From NCBI GenBank assembly GCA_021173225.1, contig JAJOLK010000007.1:62001-126000 (forward strand): DNA of 64,000 nt, read 5' to 3'. A model generated the notes under the pieces. That model was not told where the DNA came from. It ran no database searches and worked only from the letters and a program-made list of their open reading frames with translations. Positions 9,348-18,311 of this stretch are shown piece by piece. A program made the position numbers and the translations under genes. The stretch is from Phycisphaerales bacterium PN19_bin_20. GTDB lineage: Bacteria > Planctomycetota > Phycisphaerae > Phycisphaerales > UBA1924. Position 1 is the stretch's first letter; every line of letters begins with the position of its first letter.

Positions 9348-9356
9348 CTTAAAGTC

Positions 9357-9375
9357 GGCCGGGCGAAAGCCTGCC
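9357..9375 (+). promoter_or_regulatory. GNRA-loop hairpin in 5' leader (copy 1)
   Basis: GGC-C-GGGC-GAAA-GCCT-GCC can fold into a two-part stem capped by a GAAA tetraloop, with one bulged C. The same GGGCGAAAGCC core occurs in the leader of the next, paralogous gene at 10399-10422. No known riboswitch class was recognised. Confidence 0.4.
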
Positions 9376-9573
9376 ACCCTCTCCTCAACTCTGCTACGCC
9401 GCTCTTCGGCGTGTGCGACTGGTCCAAGGTCGATCTCCGGATCGCCCCCGACCTGCGCCACGTTCACCGAGCCCGTCGCCTTACCGACCGATGCATGCCC
9501 TCGTGGGCGTGCACCGGCGGACGCGTCCACCGCCAAGCTAACGCCGGGCGGCACGCAATACTTGGAGAGAGGA

Positions 9574-10353
9574 ATGAGCATCCGCACGACCACCACGACC
9601 CGTACCGCCCCTGGCCTACTTCGGACCGTGGCCCTCGCCACAGCCGTGGCCGCCGCACTCGGCACCGCGACCACCGCCAGCGCTCAGGCGCTGACGTGGC
9701 TCAACATGGCCCCCACCGCCATCGGCTCATCGGTCCCCAACAACTCCTCGATCTTCCTGCCCAACGTTGGCCTCGTCAACATCACCTACACCTTCACCGG
9801 CAACTTCTCCAACGGCCGTGGAATCAACCCGCTGTTCCAGAACGGCACCGCCAGCTCAACATCCTGGGGCGCTCACGAGACTTTCGGCGCCACGAACCTC
9901 GGCAGCGGGACGATCCTGCCCAGTAACTGGCGCATCACCTACACCTTCCCCTCGCTCCAGCCCGCGGGCTCCATCTTCCTCGGCGTCGCGGGCCTTGGAC
10001 GCACCAACAACAACGGCGGCCAGCAGAGCGTCGCCAGCGTCAACCAGCACGGCACCTTCATGGGCGATTGGACCAGCACTGGCAACTACGGCGCTACCAC
10101 CTTCATCCCCACCGTCGGCAACTTCACCATGAACAACAGCGTCACTGGCCCAGGCGGCTCTGATCCCTGGTGGAACACCGCCCTCGGCGTCGTCCGCATC
10201 GATGACGCCATCAGCACGCTGACTGTGAACCTCAGCCAGCTTCCGGGCGACGGCGTGGGCCTCAACATCGCCTCGATCCCCACCCCCGGCGCCGCCGGGC
10301 TCCTCGCCCTGGGCGCACTGGCCAGCACTCGCCGCCGCCGCGCGACGCGCTAA
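9574..10353 (+). CDS. Secreted protein with PEP-CTERM-like C-terminal sorting tail
   Basis: 259 residues. A signal peptide (residues ~1-36) includes RTVALATAVAAALGTATTASAQA. The mature part is Gly/Asn/Thr-rich and probably β-sheet (TYTFTGNFSNGRG, WRITYTFPSLQPAG). The C-terminus is a PTPGAA turn, a hydrophobic helix LLALGALA and an Arg cluster, the tripartite arrangement of exosortase substrates. The start is fixed by GGAGAGAGGA directly before the ATG. The next gene has the same tail and leader hairpin, so the two probably respond to the same signal and sorting enzyme, which is not in the window. Confidence 0.75.
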   Translation: MSIRTTTTTRTAPGLLRTVALATAVAAALGTATTASAQALTWLNMAPTAIGSSVPNNSSIFLPNVGLVNITYTFTGNFSNGRGINPLFQNGTASSTSWGAHETFGATNLGSGTILPSNWRITYTFPSLQPAGSIFLGVAGLGRTNNNGGQQSVASVNQHGTFMGDWTSTGNYGATTFIPTVGNFTMNNSVTGPGGSDPWWNTALGVVRIDDAISTLTVNLSQLPGDGVGLNIASIPTPGAAGLLALGALASTRRRRATR

Positions 10354-10398
10354 GCAACCACCGCGATCCCGCAAGTCTTCTTGGCAATGTCTCATCGA

Positions 10399-10422
10399 GC
10401 CGCCGGGCGAAAGCCCAGCGGC
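10399..10422 (+). promoter_or_regulatory. GNRA-loop hairpin in 5' leader (copy 2)
   Basis: GCCGC pairs with GCGGC around a C·A mismatch and a GGGC-GAAA-GCCC inner hairpin. It lies 90 bases before the second PEP-CTERM-like gene and shares GGGCGAAAGCC with the hairpin at 9357-9375. It could alternatively be a terminator or attenuator for the first gene, but no T-tract follows. Confidence 0.4.
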
Positions 10423-10512
10423 CCGGTTTGCCCACGCACGTGCGCGGGCGTATCGGGTCCGAAACCCGCCGCGGCTGAAAGGTCCGGCCCTTCTGAAAGA
10501 GAGAGAGAAACA

Positions 10513-11559
10513 ATGAACATCCAACACGCCCTCATCTCCGCATCGCTGCTGGCCATGCTGGCTGGCACCGCCTCGGCCTCGGTCGCGCTCGATGTCCGCA
10601 GCATCGGCGGCGGCGGACCGATCATCGGCCTCCCCGCACCCTTCACCCCCGGGCCACCGTCAGATCCCAACGCCAACAACGGCCAGTGGTTCCGCTCCAT
10701 CGGCACCAGCGGCCTCGCCGTCGATGACTTCCGCACTCACGAGTTCCATGACAATATCGCCACCGCTGGCGGCGGCAACCTGGCCAACGGCAACTCGGGC
10801 AGCCTCGCCATCCGGGGCTCCTTCGGCAACTGGATCCCCGGTGGGCCCGGCATCGTCGGCTACACCATGGACGTCTCGATCACCAACAACAGCAACATCT
10901 GGGCCGGCACCCCCTTCGCCATGCAAAGCACCCAGCACGGCGAACGCCGCATCACCCCGTGGGCCCCGTACAGCGGTGTCATGGAGGACGTCCGCTTCGT
11001 CTCGCACTGGGCCAGCACCTTCGGCCCCGGGCAGTTCCAGGCCGGTGGCCCGCACATCCCCAGCACCATCACCGCTGGCGGCGCGGCCAACCCCGGCACC
11101 AGCAACACCTATGCCGTCAACACCGACGCCACGGCCTGGTACTGCTGGAGCGTCAACGACCCCAACAACTCCGGCCAACCTCAGGGCGACTACCAGGTCG
11201 CGGCCTGGGACTTTGGCAACATCAATGTCGGGCAGACCGTCACCCGCACACTTACCTTCATGTTCTACAACGGCATCAACGCGGCCATGATCCCGCCAAC
11301 CCCCAGCGGCGACCTGCTTATCGCCCGCAGCAACGACATCCGCGTCGCCTCGTTCTTCCAGGATGACCCGGTTATGTGGGGCATCAACGACCCCGGCTCC
11401 GCCTACCCCAACGCCGCCAGCCCCAGCAACCTGCAGCTCGCGGACCTCAACTACGGCAACTCGTCGGTCTTTTTCAACGTCCCAACCCCCGGCGCCGCCG
11501 GGCTCCTGGCCTTGGGCGCACTGGCCAGCACGCGCCGCCGCCGGTCCGCGACCATCTAA
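10513..11559 (+). CDS. Secreted protein with PEP-CTERM-like C-terminal sorting tail (second copy of type)
   Basis: 348 residues. The signal peptide is MNIQHALISASLLAMLAGTASA. The mature domain is rich in Gly, Asn, Thr and Pro (GEHRRITPWAPYSG-like turns, FNVPTPGAAG), suggesting an extracellular β-sandwich. The last ~25 residues are nearly identical to those of the preceding gene (PTPGAA, LLALGALAS, RRRR), while the bodies are not obviously alike. That pattern fits a shared sorting signal on different cargo. GAGAGAGA precedes the start. It probably follows the upstream gene as a separate or partly read-through unit. Confidence 0.75.
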   Translation: MNIQHALISASLLAMLAGTASASVALDVRSIGGGGPIIGLPAPFTPGPPSDPNANNGQWFRSIGTSGLAVDDFRTHEFHDNIATAGGGNLANGNSGSLAIRGSFGNWIPGGPGIVGYTMDVSITNNSNIWAGTPFAMQSTQHGERRITPWAPYSGVMEDVRFVSHWASTFGPGQFQAGGPHIPSTITAGGAANPGTSNTYAVNTDATAWYCWSVNDPNNSGQPQGDYQVAAWDFGNINVGQTVTRTLTFMFYNGINAAMIPPTPSGDLLIARSNDIRVASFFQDDPVMWGINDPGSAYPNAASPSNLQLADLNYGNSSVFFNVPTPGAAGLLALGALASTRRRRSATI

Positions 11560-11679
11560 ACCACAGCCCAACGAGCACACACCTGCGCGCGTTGGCCGCC
11601 GAGTGATCTTTATGGCAATCGCTTGAGGCTCCGCCGGGTCAACGCCCCGCCCAGCCCTTGCAACACACCGCTACCCGCC

Positions 11680-13452
11680 TTAGCCCGCACTCGGGCGCGC
11701 CGGCGGACTCTCTGGCGCTCCACTGCTAGGACCACCACCTTCAGGCCGTCCACCACGACGCCCACCCGGCCCGCCATTGCCAGGTCCACCCGGCCGACCA
11801 TTGCCAGCAACTGGCACAACCCGGCCTTGCTCGTCCATCTTCAGCCCCACCGCCGCGAGCTGCGCCGCGTCCCACGCGCTCTGAGCCACCTCGCCATCCA
11901 GCGGGCGACGCACCAGCACGCGCTGGCCCTCCGTCAAACCCCCGACAATCTCGACAAACCGGTCACTCCGACGTCCAAGCCGCACCGGCACCCGCACAAA
12001 CTGATCGCCCCGCGGCACATACGAGAACCGCACAAGCCCATCGTTGAACACCGACTGGATCGGCACCGCCAGCGTCGGCGAGACGCTGTCCAGCAAAATC
12101 TCCGCCTCCGCGCGCATGCTCGGCTTCAGCACGCTGCTCGCCTCCGGATAGTCCAGCCGAACCTTCACCGTGTACTCACGCAGGTTCGGGTCACGCCAAC
12201 CGCCGCTCTCAGCCAGCACGCCCACGCTCAGCACCTCGCCCGGCACTGCGCGCCCGCCGAGTGCATCCACCCGCACCGTCGCCTTCATCCCCGCCCGAAT
12301 CCGACCCGCCAGGCTCTCATGCACCCGCACCGCCGCGACCATCTCGCTGACGTCCGGCAGCACAATGAGCTGCTGATTCCGCGACACCTGGCGCCCCACG
12401 TCCAGCGCCACGTCGCCGCCGCCACGCTCGCGGTTGAGGCTCGTGGCGTAGACCACCAGTCCATCCGCCGGCGCACGCAGCACCGCGGCATCAAGCTGCA
12501 CCCTCAGCTTCGCCAAGCTCTCCTCGCGCAGCCGCATCGTCTCGCGCCGGTTCGCTAGCTCGGCCTGACGGCTCGCCAGGTTGCTTTCATTGGTCCGGCG
12601 CGTCCGGTCCAGCGCCGCAACTGCTTCCTCGACCGCGCTCTGCTTGATCTTCTGATCCTTGCTGAACTCAATGTCGTCGTAGACCCGCTTGTTCAGCTCC
12701 GCCGTCTTCAGGCTCGCCTCCGCCTCCAAATACGCCAGCTCGTCGCGCTTGAGCTCGTCGGTCGAAAGGAAGCCCTCCTTCGCCAGGCTCTTCGCCCGCT
12801 CAAACCGCTCCGCCAGCCGCGTCAGCTCACGCCGTGACTTGTCCAGTGCCAAGTCCAGCGCCTGCCGACGGCTCTTGTCGTCGCCCTCAAGCCACTGCCG
12901 AAGCTCCAGCCGCGCCACCTCAAGGTCCAGCGCCGACTTCCGCAACGCCGACTCGTTGTCGCTGACCCGAATGTCCACGGCGTTCTGCCCCACCGCCACA
13001 TCCGCCCGCGCTTGCTCAACCCGCAGCTGCTCCTCGCTGATTGACCGCTCAATCTGCTCGCTGTTGAGCCGCACCAGCACCTCGCCCGCCTTGACGCGCG
13101 TGCCCTCCTTGACCAGCTCGGTGATCGTCGTAGGCTGCTCAAGCTGGTTGCGGATGTCAATCTGCCGGGCCGCCTCAAGCTCGCCGGTCGCCAACGTGGT
13201 GATGTCAAAGCCCATGACCGTCGCGATCGCCAGGTCAGCGCTCGCCGCGTCACGCCCGGGCCGCGTCACCCGCTGACCGCCACCTTGGCCACCGCCGGAA
13301 CTCGTCGGCGCGCCGGGCCCACCCGCGGGCGGGCTGGCAACGCCGCCGCTTCTGGGCGTCCCGCCCTGACCAGCCAACACCCCGAGCGCCGCCACGCCGC
13401 CAGCGGCCAAACCCAGCGCGATCAATAAAGTCTTGTTTCTTGAGGGCAGCAT
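11680..13452 (-). CDS. HlyD/RND-type periplasmic adaptor (membrane fusion protein)
   Basis: 590 residues. One N-terminal membrane segment (residues ~7-27, LLIALGLAAGGVAALGVLAG) is followed by a Gly/Pro-rich stretch and a lipoyl-like half-motif (GTRVKAGEVLVRLNS). A very long α-helical hairpin (~180-400) comes next, then a β-barrel region (LDAAVLRAPADGLVVYAT, IPVQSVFNDGLV-type segment), and finally a disordered Gly/Arg/Pro tail. Such proteins link an inner-membrane pump to an outer-membrane channel; neither partner is encoded nearby. The start MLPSRNKT has GGAG six bases upstream. Confidence 0.8.
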   Translation of the reverse strand: MLPSRNKTLLIALGLAAGGVAALGVLAGQGGTPRSGGVASPPAGGPGAPTSSGGGQGGGQRVTRPGRDAASADLAIATVMGFDITTLATGELEAARQIDIRNQLEQPTTITELVKEGTRVKAGEVLVRLNSEQIERSISEEQLRVEQARADVAVGQNAVDIRVSDNESALRKSALDLEVARLELRQWLEGDDKSRRQALDLALDKSRRELTRLAERFERAKSLAKEGFLSTDELKRDELAYLEAEASLKTAELNKRVYDDIEFSKDQKIKQSAVEEAVAALDRTRRTNESNLASRQAELANRRETMRLREESLAKLRVQLDAAVLRAPADGLVVYATSLNRERGGGDVALDVGRQVSRNQQLIVLPDVSEMVAAVRVHESLAGRIRAGMKATVRVDALGGRAVPGEVLSVGVLAESGGWRDPNLREYTVKVRLDYPEASSVLKPSMRAEAEILLDSVSPTLAVPIQSVFNDGLVRFSYVPRGDQFVRVPVRLGRRSDRFVEIVGGLTEGQRVLVRRPLDGEVAQSAWDAAQLAAVGLKMDEQGRVVPVAGNGRPGGPGNGGPGGRRGGRPEGGGPSSGAPESPPARPSAG

Positions 13453-13518
13453 CTTGGCTCCGTTGCTTGTGCCTACAAGCGTAGGGACCGCGGCACCAAA
13501 GCCAAAGACTTCCGCTCC

Positions 13519-13565
13519 GCGCCCGTCGCGCCCGTCGCGCCCGCTTAGCGCCCGTCGCGCCCGTC
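13519..13565. repeat. 9-bp tandem repeat spanning a stop codon
   Basis: Five units of GCGCCCGTC, the third variant (GCGCCCGCT) and followed by TA. Read on the minus strand each unit encodes Asp-Gly-Arg. The stop codon of the 3D-domain gene lies exactly in the variant unit, so the repeat continues past the end of the protein. Confidence 0.85.
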
Positions 13566-14387
13566 GCGCATCGTCCGGTAGTTGTCCCGCGCCTTGCCGT
13601 CGGCAAACTCCCAAACCGTCACCTTCAGACGCTTCACGCCCCACGCCCGCGCCTCGCGCATCGACGGGAACAGCACGTCCAACCGGTGACCCTTGATCGC
13701 ACCGCCACGGTCCAGCACCGGGACGATCTGGTCCTGGTCGTACCCCGGCACGGTGATCATGCTGCCCAGCGGCAGCAGCCGCGTGTCCGCCGCCACCAGC
13801 CGGTGGGCGTTGGTCCGCACATGGTGCATGCTCGCCGTCAGGTCGTCGGCGGTTCCCGGGCAGCAGTTCTCGCTGGGCGTGTACGCCGTCACCACCATCG
13901 TCAGCGTTCGCGCCGGACGAACCGGCCGCCCATTGAACCAACGCACCCGAAGGTTGCTCTCGAACGCCGGCAGCGGCACCACCGGCTCATCCGCCACGAT
14001 CTCGGCCGTCACCGTCACCGGAACGTCAGCCATGCTGCCAACCGTCGCTCCAACCGGGCCGCTCTCGTGACTGTCGGTTGAGGTGATCGCGGCCTCAATC
14101 GGCGCGATCTCACCGGCAACCTCCGCCAATCCATCCATCGGCGTCAGGTCGCTGGCCAGAGCCAGCTCGCGCGCCAGGCCCGATCCGGGCAACTGTCCCT
14201 GAATGCTCAGATCAACCGCCGCCAACGGGTCCAGCACGCCCAGACGGGCGGCGTACTCCTTGGCGACCATCCCCGTCGCCGCCGTAAGCGCCATGGCCGC
14301 GACCGTCCACACCGGCATCGCGGAACGCACCAGCCACGGGCGAGGAATGCGAGCAGACAAACGGGTTTGTGCAATGTTCTTGGGCAT
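13545..14387 (-). CDS. 3D-domain protein (YabE/YocH-like C-terminal domain)
   Basis: 280 residues. An N-terminal membrane anchor or signal (~20-42) precedes a ~100-residue linker. The C-terminal 3D domain (~155-270) has VVTAYTPSENCCPG, LPLGSMITVPGY and VLDRGGAIKGHRLDVLF, which includes the conserved aspartates. The domain has the double-ψ β-barrel fold seen in MltA-type lytic transglycosylases, so a cell-wall role is likely even though planctomycete peptidoglycan is modest. The end is a short Asp-Gly-Arg repeat. A GTG ten codons upstream is an alternative start. Confidence 0.75.
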   Translation of the reverse strand: MPKNIAQTRLSARIPRPWLVRSAMPVWTVAAMALTAATGMVAKEYAARLGVLDPLAAVDLSIQGQLPGSGLARELALASDLTPMDGLAEVAGEIAPIEAAITSTDSHESGPVGATVGSMADVPVTVTAEIVADEPVVPLPAFESNLRVRWFNGRPVRPARTLTMVVTAYTPSENCCPGTADDLTASMHHVRTNAHRLVAADTRLLPLGSMITVPGYDQDQIVPVLDRGGAIKGHRLDVLFPSMREARAWGVKRLKVTVWEFADGKARDNYRTMRDGRDGR

Positions 14388-14742
14388 AATGCGGGCGGTT
14401 CTGTGGTTGTCCAACACTCGCCCGATCCGCGGTCGTCCGGCCAGCCAGCCCTCCGCTCAGACCGAAACCCAGAGGGTCGCCTGCAGGGGAAAGCCTAGCC
14501 ACCATCAACCGCCTTCGGGGCGATCAAGTTGCCGGATGCCGAACATTTACCGTTCCGACGCATCTGGGGTTCAACTTGACCCTTAGAAGCTCCTATCCAG
14601 CACTCTTCCGGGCAACCTTTGCGCGTTGCGGCACCCCCAATGACGAGTTTGGGGTAATCTGGGCAACCTGGATCGGAGCGCCCCCGCAGAATGACCACCA
14701 CTATGGGCCCCGGCGGCAGCCCTTAGGTGGCCATAATCGCCA
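14388..14742. other. 355-bp divergent intergenic region
   Basis: No gene is seen. It separates the 3D-domain gene (minus) from the TauE-like gene (plus) and should hold both promoters. The hairpin CCCCAA-TGACGAGT-TTGGGG lies at 14635-14654. No clear -35/-10 pair was recognised. Confidence 0.5.
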
Positions 14743-15567
14743 ATGACGCTTGTCGAAGTCATCGAGGTGGCGGGTGTCGGCCTCGGTGCGGGGCTGCTGG
14801 GCGGGCTTGCGGGCGTTGGCGGTTCACTACTGATCCTGCCCGCCCTCGGGCTGATCTTCGGCTACCCGGACCCGCGCGGGTCGCAACACCTCTATATGGC
14901 CGCCGCCATGACCACCAACGTGCTCGTGGCGATCCCTTCGGCGTGGCGGCACTGGCGGGCCGGGGCCGTCAGGACAGATCTGCTGCCCAGCTTGATCCCA
15001 ATGACCGCGGCGAGCCTGGCGGTTGGCGTCTATCTCTCTAACCGGCTCAATGGGTGGGTGTTGGTGCTGATGCTCGCAGGCTTTCAGATTCTCTACTGCA
15101 CCTGGTCACTTTGGCAGGTTTTCAGCCAGCGGGCGGACTTCACCAAAGAGCAGGAGCGGGTTACGAAGCCGCGGCTGGCGGTGAGTGCCGGGGCAACAGG
15201 GCTCACGTCGGGTTTGCTGGGGTTGGGCGGCGGTGTGCTGCAGGTGCCGCTGTTGCAGGTGCTGTGCCGAACGCCCTTGCGGCAGGCGATTGCGACCAGT
15301 AGCGCGGTGATCTGCCTGACGGCGGCGGTCGGGGCGGTGCTGAAGCTGGTCTCATTGCCCGGGCTGGTCAGTGAGCCGGGCGCGGTGGCGCGGGCGCTGA
15401 CGCTGGCGGGGGCGATGGCCCCGGGGGCGGTGGTCGGGGCGATTGTCGGCGCGACGCTGACGCACAAGCTTCCGCTGTGGGCGGTGCGGGTGCTGATTGT
15501 GACCCTGCTGAGCGCCTCGGCGGCAGCGCTGACGGTTCAGGGCGGGCGGTCGGCAGGTTGGTGGTAA
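14743..15567 (+). CDS. TauE/SafE-family sulfite/anion exporter-like permease
   Basis: 274 residues with about eight membrane helices in two related halves. The diagnostic glycine-rich turns are GLLGGLAGVGGSLLILPAL (residues ~17-35) and GLTSGLLGLGGGVLQVPLL (~151-169). Family members move sulfite, sulfoacetate or related organic anions, or are of unknown substrate. The C-terminus lies only nine bases before the comEC start, so the two genes are probably cotranscribed, although no functional link is evident. Confidence 0.85.
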   Translation: MTLVEVIEVAGVGLGAGLLGGLAGVGGSLLILPALGLIFGYPDPRGSQHLYMAAAMTTNVLVAIPSAWRHWRAGAVRTDLLPSLIPMTAASLAVGVYLSNRLNGWVLVLMLAGFQILYCTWSLWQVFSQRADFTKEQERVTKPRLAVSAGATGLTSGLLGLGGGVLQVPLLQVLCRTPLRQAIATSSAVICLTAAVGAVLKLVSLPGLVSEPGAVARALTLAGAMAPGAVVGAIVGATLTHKLPLWAVRVLIVTLLSASAAALTVQGGRSAGWW

Positions 15568-15576
15568 AGTGCGGGC

Positions 15577-18309
15577 GTGAGCGCAGTCGGTTCAGCGCGA
15601 GGCGGGCAGAGGGCGGCCGGGGTGGGGCGCGGGCGGGGTCTGCACGCGCTGGCGGCGCTGTGTTGTGGCCTATTGGCGGCGTGGGCCCTTGGGCCTGAGC
15701 GGCGGGCCGCGCTTGGTGAAGACTGGGTGCTGAGCGCACTGGCGGGCGCGGGTGTGCTGTGCGCGATGTTGGCGCTATTGGTGGGTTGGGCGGTTCGATC
15801 TAGCGCGCGGGGCGTGTCTTGGCTGAGCCCCGGGCTGGTCTTGTGGGTTGGGTCGGTTCTGCTGGGGCTGGCGTGGTGGGGAGTTCGGATTGAGCGGGCG
15901 AGCCCCGCGCGCCTTGACGTGCTGCTGGCGGAAGCGGGCGTGCGCGGGGTTGCCGAGGGCGGCGAGGGCGCGCCGCTGCGGCTGCGGCTCCTGCTGATGG
16001 AGCAGCCTCGGTTTGGGCCTGAGCCGGCGGGTTGGAGCGGGCGTGCGTGGTGGTCGCGGCCGATGCAGATGGCCCGCGGGCGCGTGCTGGCGGTGCGCGC
16101 GGGTGAGCTTTGGGTGGGCTCAGACGGCGTGGTGACGGTGCTGCTGCCGGCGGGCGCGCGGGTGATGGAACTGGCCGGCGGACGAGAAGATCTGGGCGCG
16201 GGGGGCGTGGGCCGCGCGCCGGCGGCGGGTGATGAGCTGGAGGTTGCGGGGTGGTATCGCGGGGTGGTCGGGCCGCTGGGCCCTGAGCAGATCGACACAC
16301 GGGCGCTGGCGGCGCAAGATGGGCGGGTCGGGTCGATCCGCGTTGAGCGGGCGAGCGGCGCAGTGGGGGGCGATTTGGGGGGTGATGCGCTGATGCGCGT
16401 GGCGGAAGGTGAGTCAACACTCGGCGTGGTTGGCGCGGCTGGTGCGCGGTGGTGGGGGGCGCTGGCCTGGCTGCGACGCAGCGCGTCTGGGTTGCTTGAC
16501 AGCGTGGTGCCCGCTGGTGATGGGGGCGGAGGACGCGCAGGTATTAACTCTGCGGGAGATGGCTCTGCGGAAGATGACCGGGCGGCGCCGCGTGGGCCGG
16601 CGGCGGCGATGCTTCGGGCCATGCTGCTGGGCGAGGGCGATGCGGAGCTGTCTGAGGCCGCGGCGGTGCTGGCCCCGCTGGGGCTGGTGCATGTGCTCTC
16701 GATCAGCGGGTTTCATCTGGCGCTGGTGGCGTGGGTGGTGCCGATGCTGGTTCGGCTAAGTGGCGATCGCGGCGCGTGGGAGTGGGCCATCGCGGCGCTG
16801 GCGGTGGGCGCGTACTTGCTGATGGTGCCGGGTGAGGCGGCGGTGCTGCGCTCAGGGATCATGCTGCTGGCGCTGCTGGCGGGCGAGGCGCTGGGGCGGC
16901 GGCACGATCGGCTCAGCACGCTTGGCTTTGCGGGGTTTGTGCTTCTGCTGTGGCGGCCGGCGGACGTGCTTACGCCGGGGTTTCAGCTCAGCTTTTTAAC
17001 CACCGGCGTGCTGCTGTGGCGCGGGGCGTGGGCGAGCGGTGTGCTGATGCGCGGCCTGGGCAGCACCGGGCTGCTAGGACTGCCCGGCGTGCTCGGGAGG
17101 GCGCGATCAAGGCGTGTGGCGTCGTGGGCGCGGGGCGTTAACTGGTGCTTTGCGCAGGTTGTGACGCTGGTGGCGTGCGCGGTGCTGGCGACGCTGGCGA
17201 GCGCGCCGCTGGTGATGGTGCACGCGGGCATCGCACCGGGGTGGGGCGTGCTGGCGGGAGCGGTGCTGGGGCCGTTGGCGGCGGCGGGGCTGGTGCTTGG
17301 CGTGCTCGCGCTGCTGCTGGGCTTGCTGGCGAGCGCGGTGATGATGCTGATGCCGTGGGATGTGCTGGGGGTGGTGGGGGCGGTGGGCACACTTTCGCGG
17401 GCGCTTGGTGATGTGGGGGTCTGGCTGTGCGGTCGGGTTGTGCTGTGGGCGGGCGCGATTGGTGATGCGCCCGGGAGCGCGGCGGCGGTGGGCCCGGTGC
17501 CCTTGTGGTGGGGCTTGGCGCTGAGCGTCGTGGTGCTCTTAGGCATGTGGTGTGTGAGCGCGCGCGGGCGGGCTGTCGTGCGCGGTTGGCTGACGCGGCG
17601 CTGGCGGAGGGTGGGGCTGGCGGTATGCGCGGGCGCGCTGGTGGTGCTGGTGGTGGCGGCGGCTGCGATGCAGCGCACGCGTGCGGCGCTGCCACGCGAA
17701 GTGGTGGTCCGTGCGCAGGGGCTGACGCTGAGTGGGTCGCACGGCACGGTGGTGCGGGTGCGTTCGGATGGACAGGGGCCTGCACTTGAGGGGCCGCAGT
17801 TGATCGTTGATCCGGGCTCGGCGGTGTGGCGTGGCGGGGCACGGGCGGGCCGGTGGGTGGATCTGGCGTGCGGGCCGGGGGCCGCGGAGCTTGTGGTGAC
17901 GGGGGCGTCAGTGGCGCGGTTTGCGCACACGCGTGAGGTGCTGGCGCGGGTGAGCGTGGCGCGTGCGTGGGTGAGCTGTGATGTGCTGGGGCTGGCGCGT
18001 GAACGGCCGAGCGGGCCGCAGGCAGAGCTGCTCACGCTGCTGGCAGGCAAGGGTGTGGAGGTTCGTGAGCTGTCGCGGGACGGGCCGACGCGGATTGGTT
18101 TGCTGGAGGTGATGGTGCCGGGGCGTGGGGCGGCGCGTGTGCGCGTGGCGGGGGGTGCGGAGCGTGCGGGGGCGGGGCGTGTGGGGGCGGGGTGGCTCTC
18201 GCTGTCGCCCGTGCATGATGAGGGTGCTGATCGCGCGTGGCGGGCGGAGTTGATCGATGGCGGCGGTGTGCGTGGTTGGCGGTGGGAGGGCGGCGCGTGG
18301 GTGCGTTGA
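15577..18309 (+). CDS. comEC: ComEC/Rec2-like DNA uptake channel protein with degenerate C-terminal domain
   Basis: 910 residues. There is an N-terminal OB-like region, then a polytopic Competence domain (~330-650). Its hallmark LGLVHVLSISGFHLALVAW is near residue 370, with further helices around QLSFLTTGVLLW. ComEC forms the inner-membrane channel for single-stranded DNA in natural transformation. The last ~220 residues sit where the metallo-β-lactamase domain should be, but I find no HxHxDH; the equivalent stretch reads LVVTGASVARFAHTRE. A GTG start is used. Gene end and downstream are extremely G-rich. Confidence 0.8.
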   Translation: MSAVGSARGGQRAAGVGRGRGLHALAALCCGLLAAWALGPERRAALGEDWVLSALAGAGVLCAMLALLVGWAVRSSARGVSWLSPGLVLWVGSVLLGLAWWGVRIERASPARLDVLLAEAGVRGVAEGGEGAPLRLRLLLMEQPRFGPEPAGWSGRAWWSRPMQMARGRVLAVRAGELWVGSDGVVTVLLPAGARVMELAGGREDLGAGGVGRAPAAGDELEVAGWYRGVVGPLGPEQIDTRALAAQDGRVGSIRVERASGAVGGDLGGDALMRVAEGESTLGVVGAAGARWWGALAWLRRSASGLLDSVVPAGDGGGGRAGINSAGDGSAEDDRAAPRGPAAAMLRAMLLGEGDAELSEAAAVLAPLGLVHVLSISGFHLALVAWVVPMLVRLSGDRGAWEWAIAALAVGAYLLMVPGEAAVLRSGIMLLALLAGEALGRRHDRLSTLGFAGFVLLLWRPADVLTPGFQLSFLTTGVLLWRGAWASGVLMRGLGSTGLLGLPGVLGRARSRRVASWARGVNWCFAQVVTLVACAVLATLASAPLVMVHAGIAPGWGVLAGAVLGPLAAAGLVLGVLALLLGLLASAVMMLMPWDVLGVVGAVGTLSRALGDVGVWLCGRVVLWAGAIGDAPGSAAAVGPVPLWWGLALSVVVLLGMWCVSARGRAVVRGWLTRRWRRVGLAVCAGALVVLVVAAAAMQRTRAALPREVVVRAQGLTLSGSHGTVVRVRSDGQGPALEGPQLIVDPGSAVWRGGARAGRWVDLACGPGAAELVVTGASVARFAHTREVLARVSVARAWVSCDVLGLARERPSGPQAELLTLLAGKGVEVRELSRDGPTRIGLLEVMVPGRGAARVRVAGGAERAGAGRVGAGWLSLSPVHDEGADRAWRAELIDGGGVRGWRWEGGAWVR

Positions 18310-18311
18310 GT

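Larger units (their letters stand above)
9015..9573. other. 559-bp divergent intergenic region with AT-rich core
   Basis: No convincing gene is seen. Bases ~9235-9352 are unusually AT-rich for this genome and hold the inverted repeat GGTT-ATC-AACC (9274-9284), the sequence TTATACACA (9286-9294, a perfect match to the DnaA-box consensus TTATNCACA), and a promoter-like element. From 9357 the sequence is a ~217-nt GC-rich leader ahead of the PEP-CTERM-like gene. Confidence 0.6.

Noticed and set aside
9357-9573. Leader as a cyclic-di-GMP (GEMM) or cobalamin riboswitch
   Set aside because: The GGGCGAAAGCC core superficially recalls GEMM, but the conserved ACGCAAAGCC region and tetraloop-receptor context were not found.
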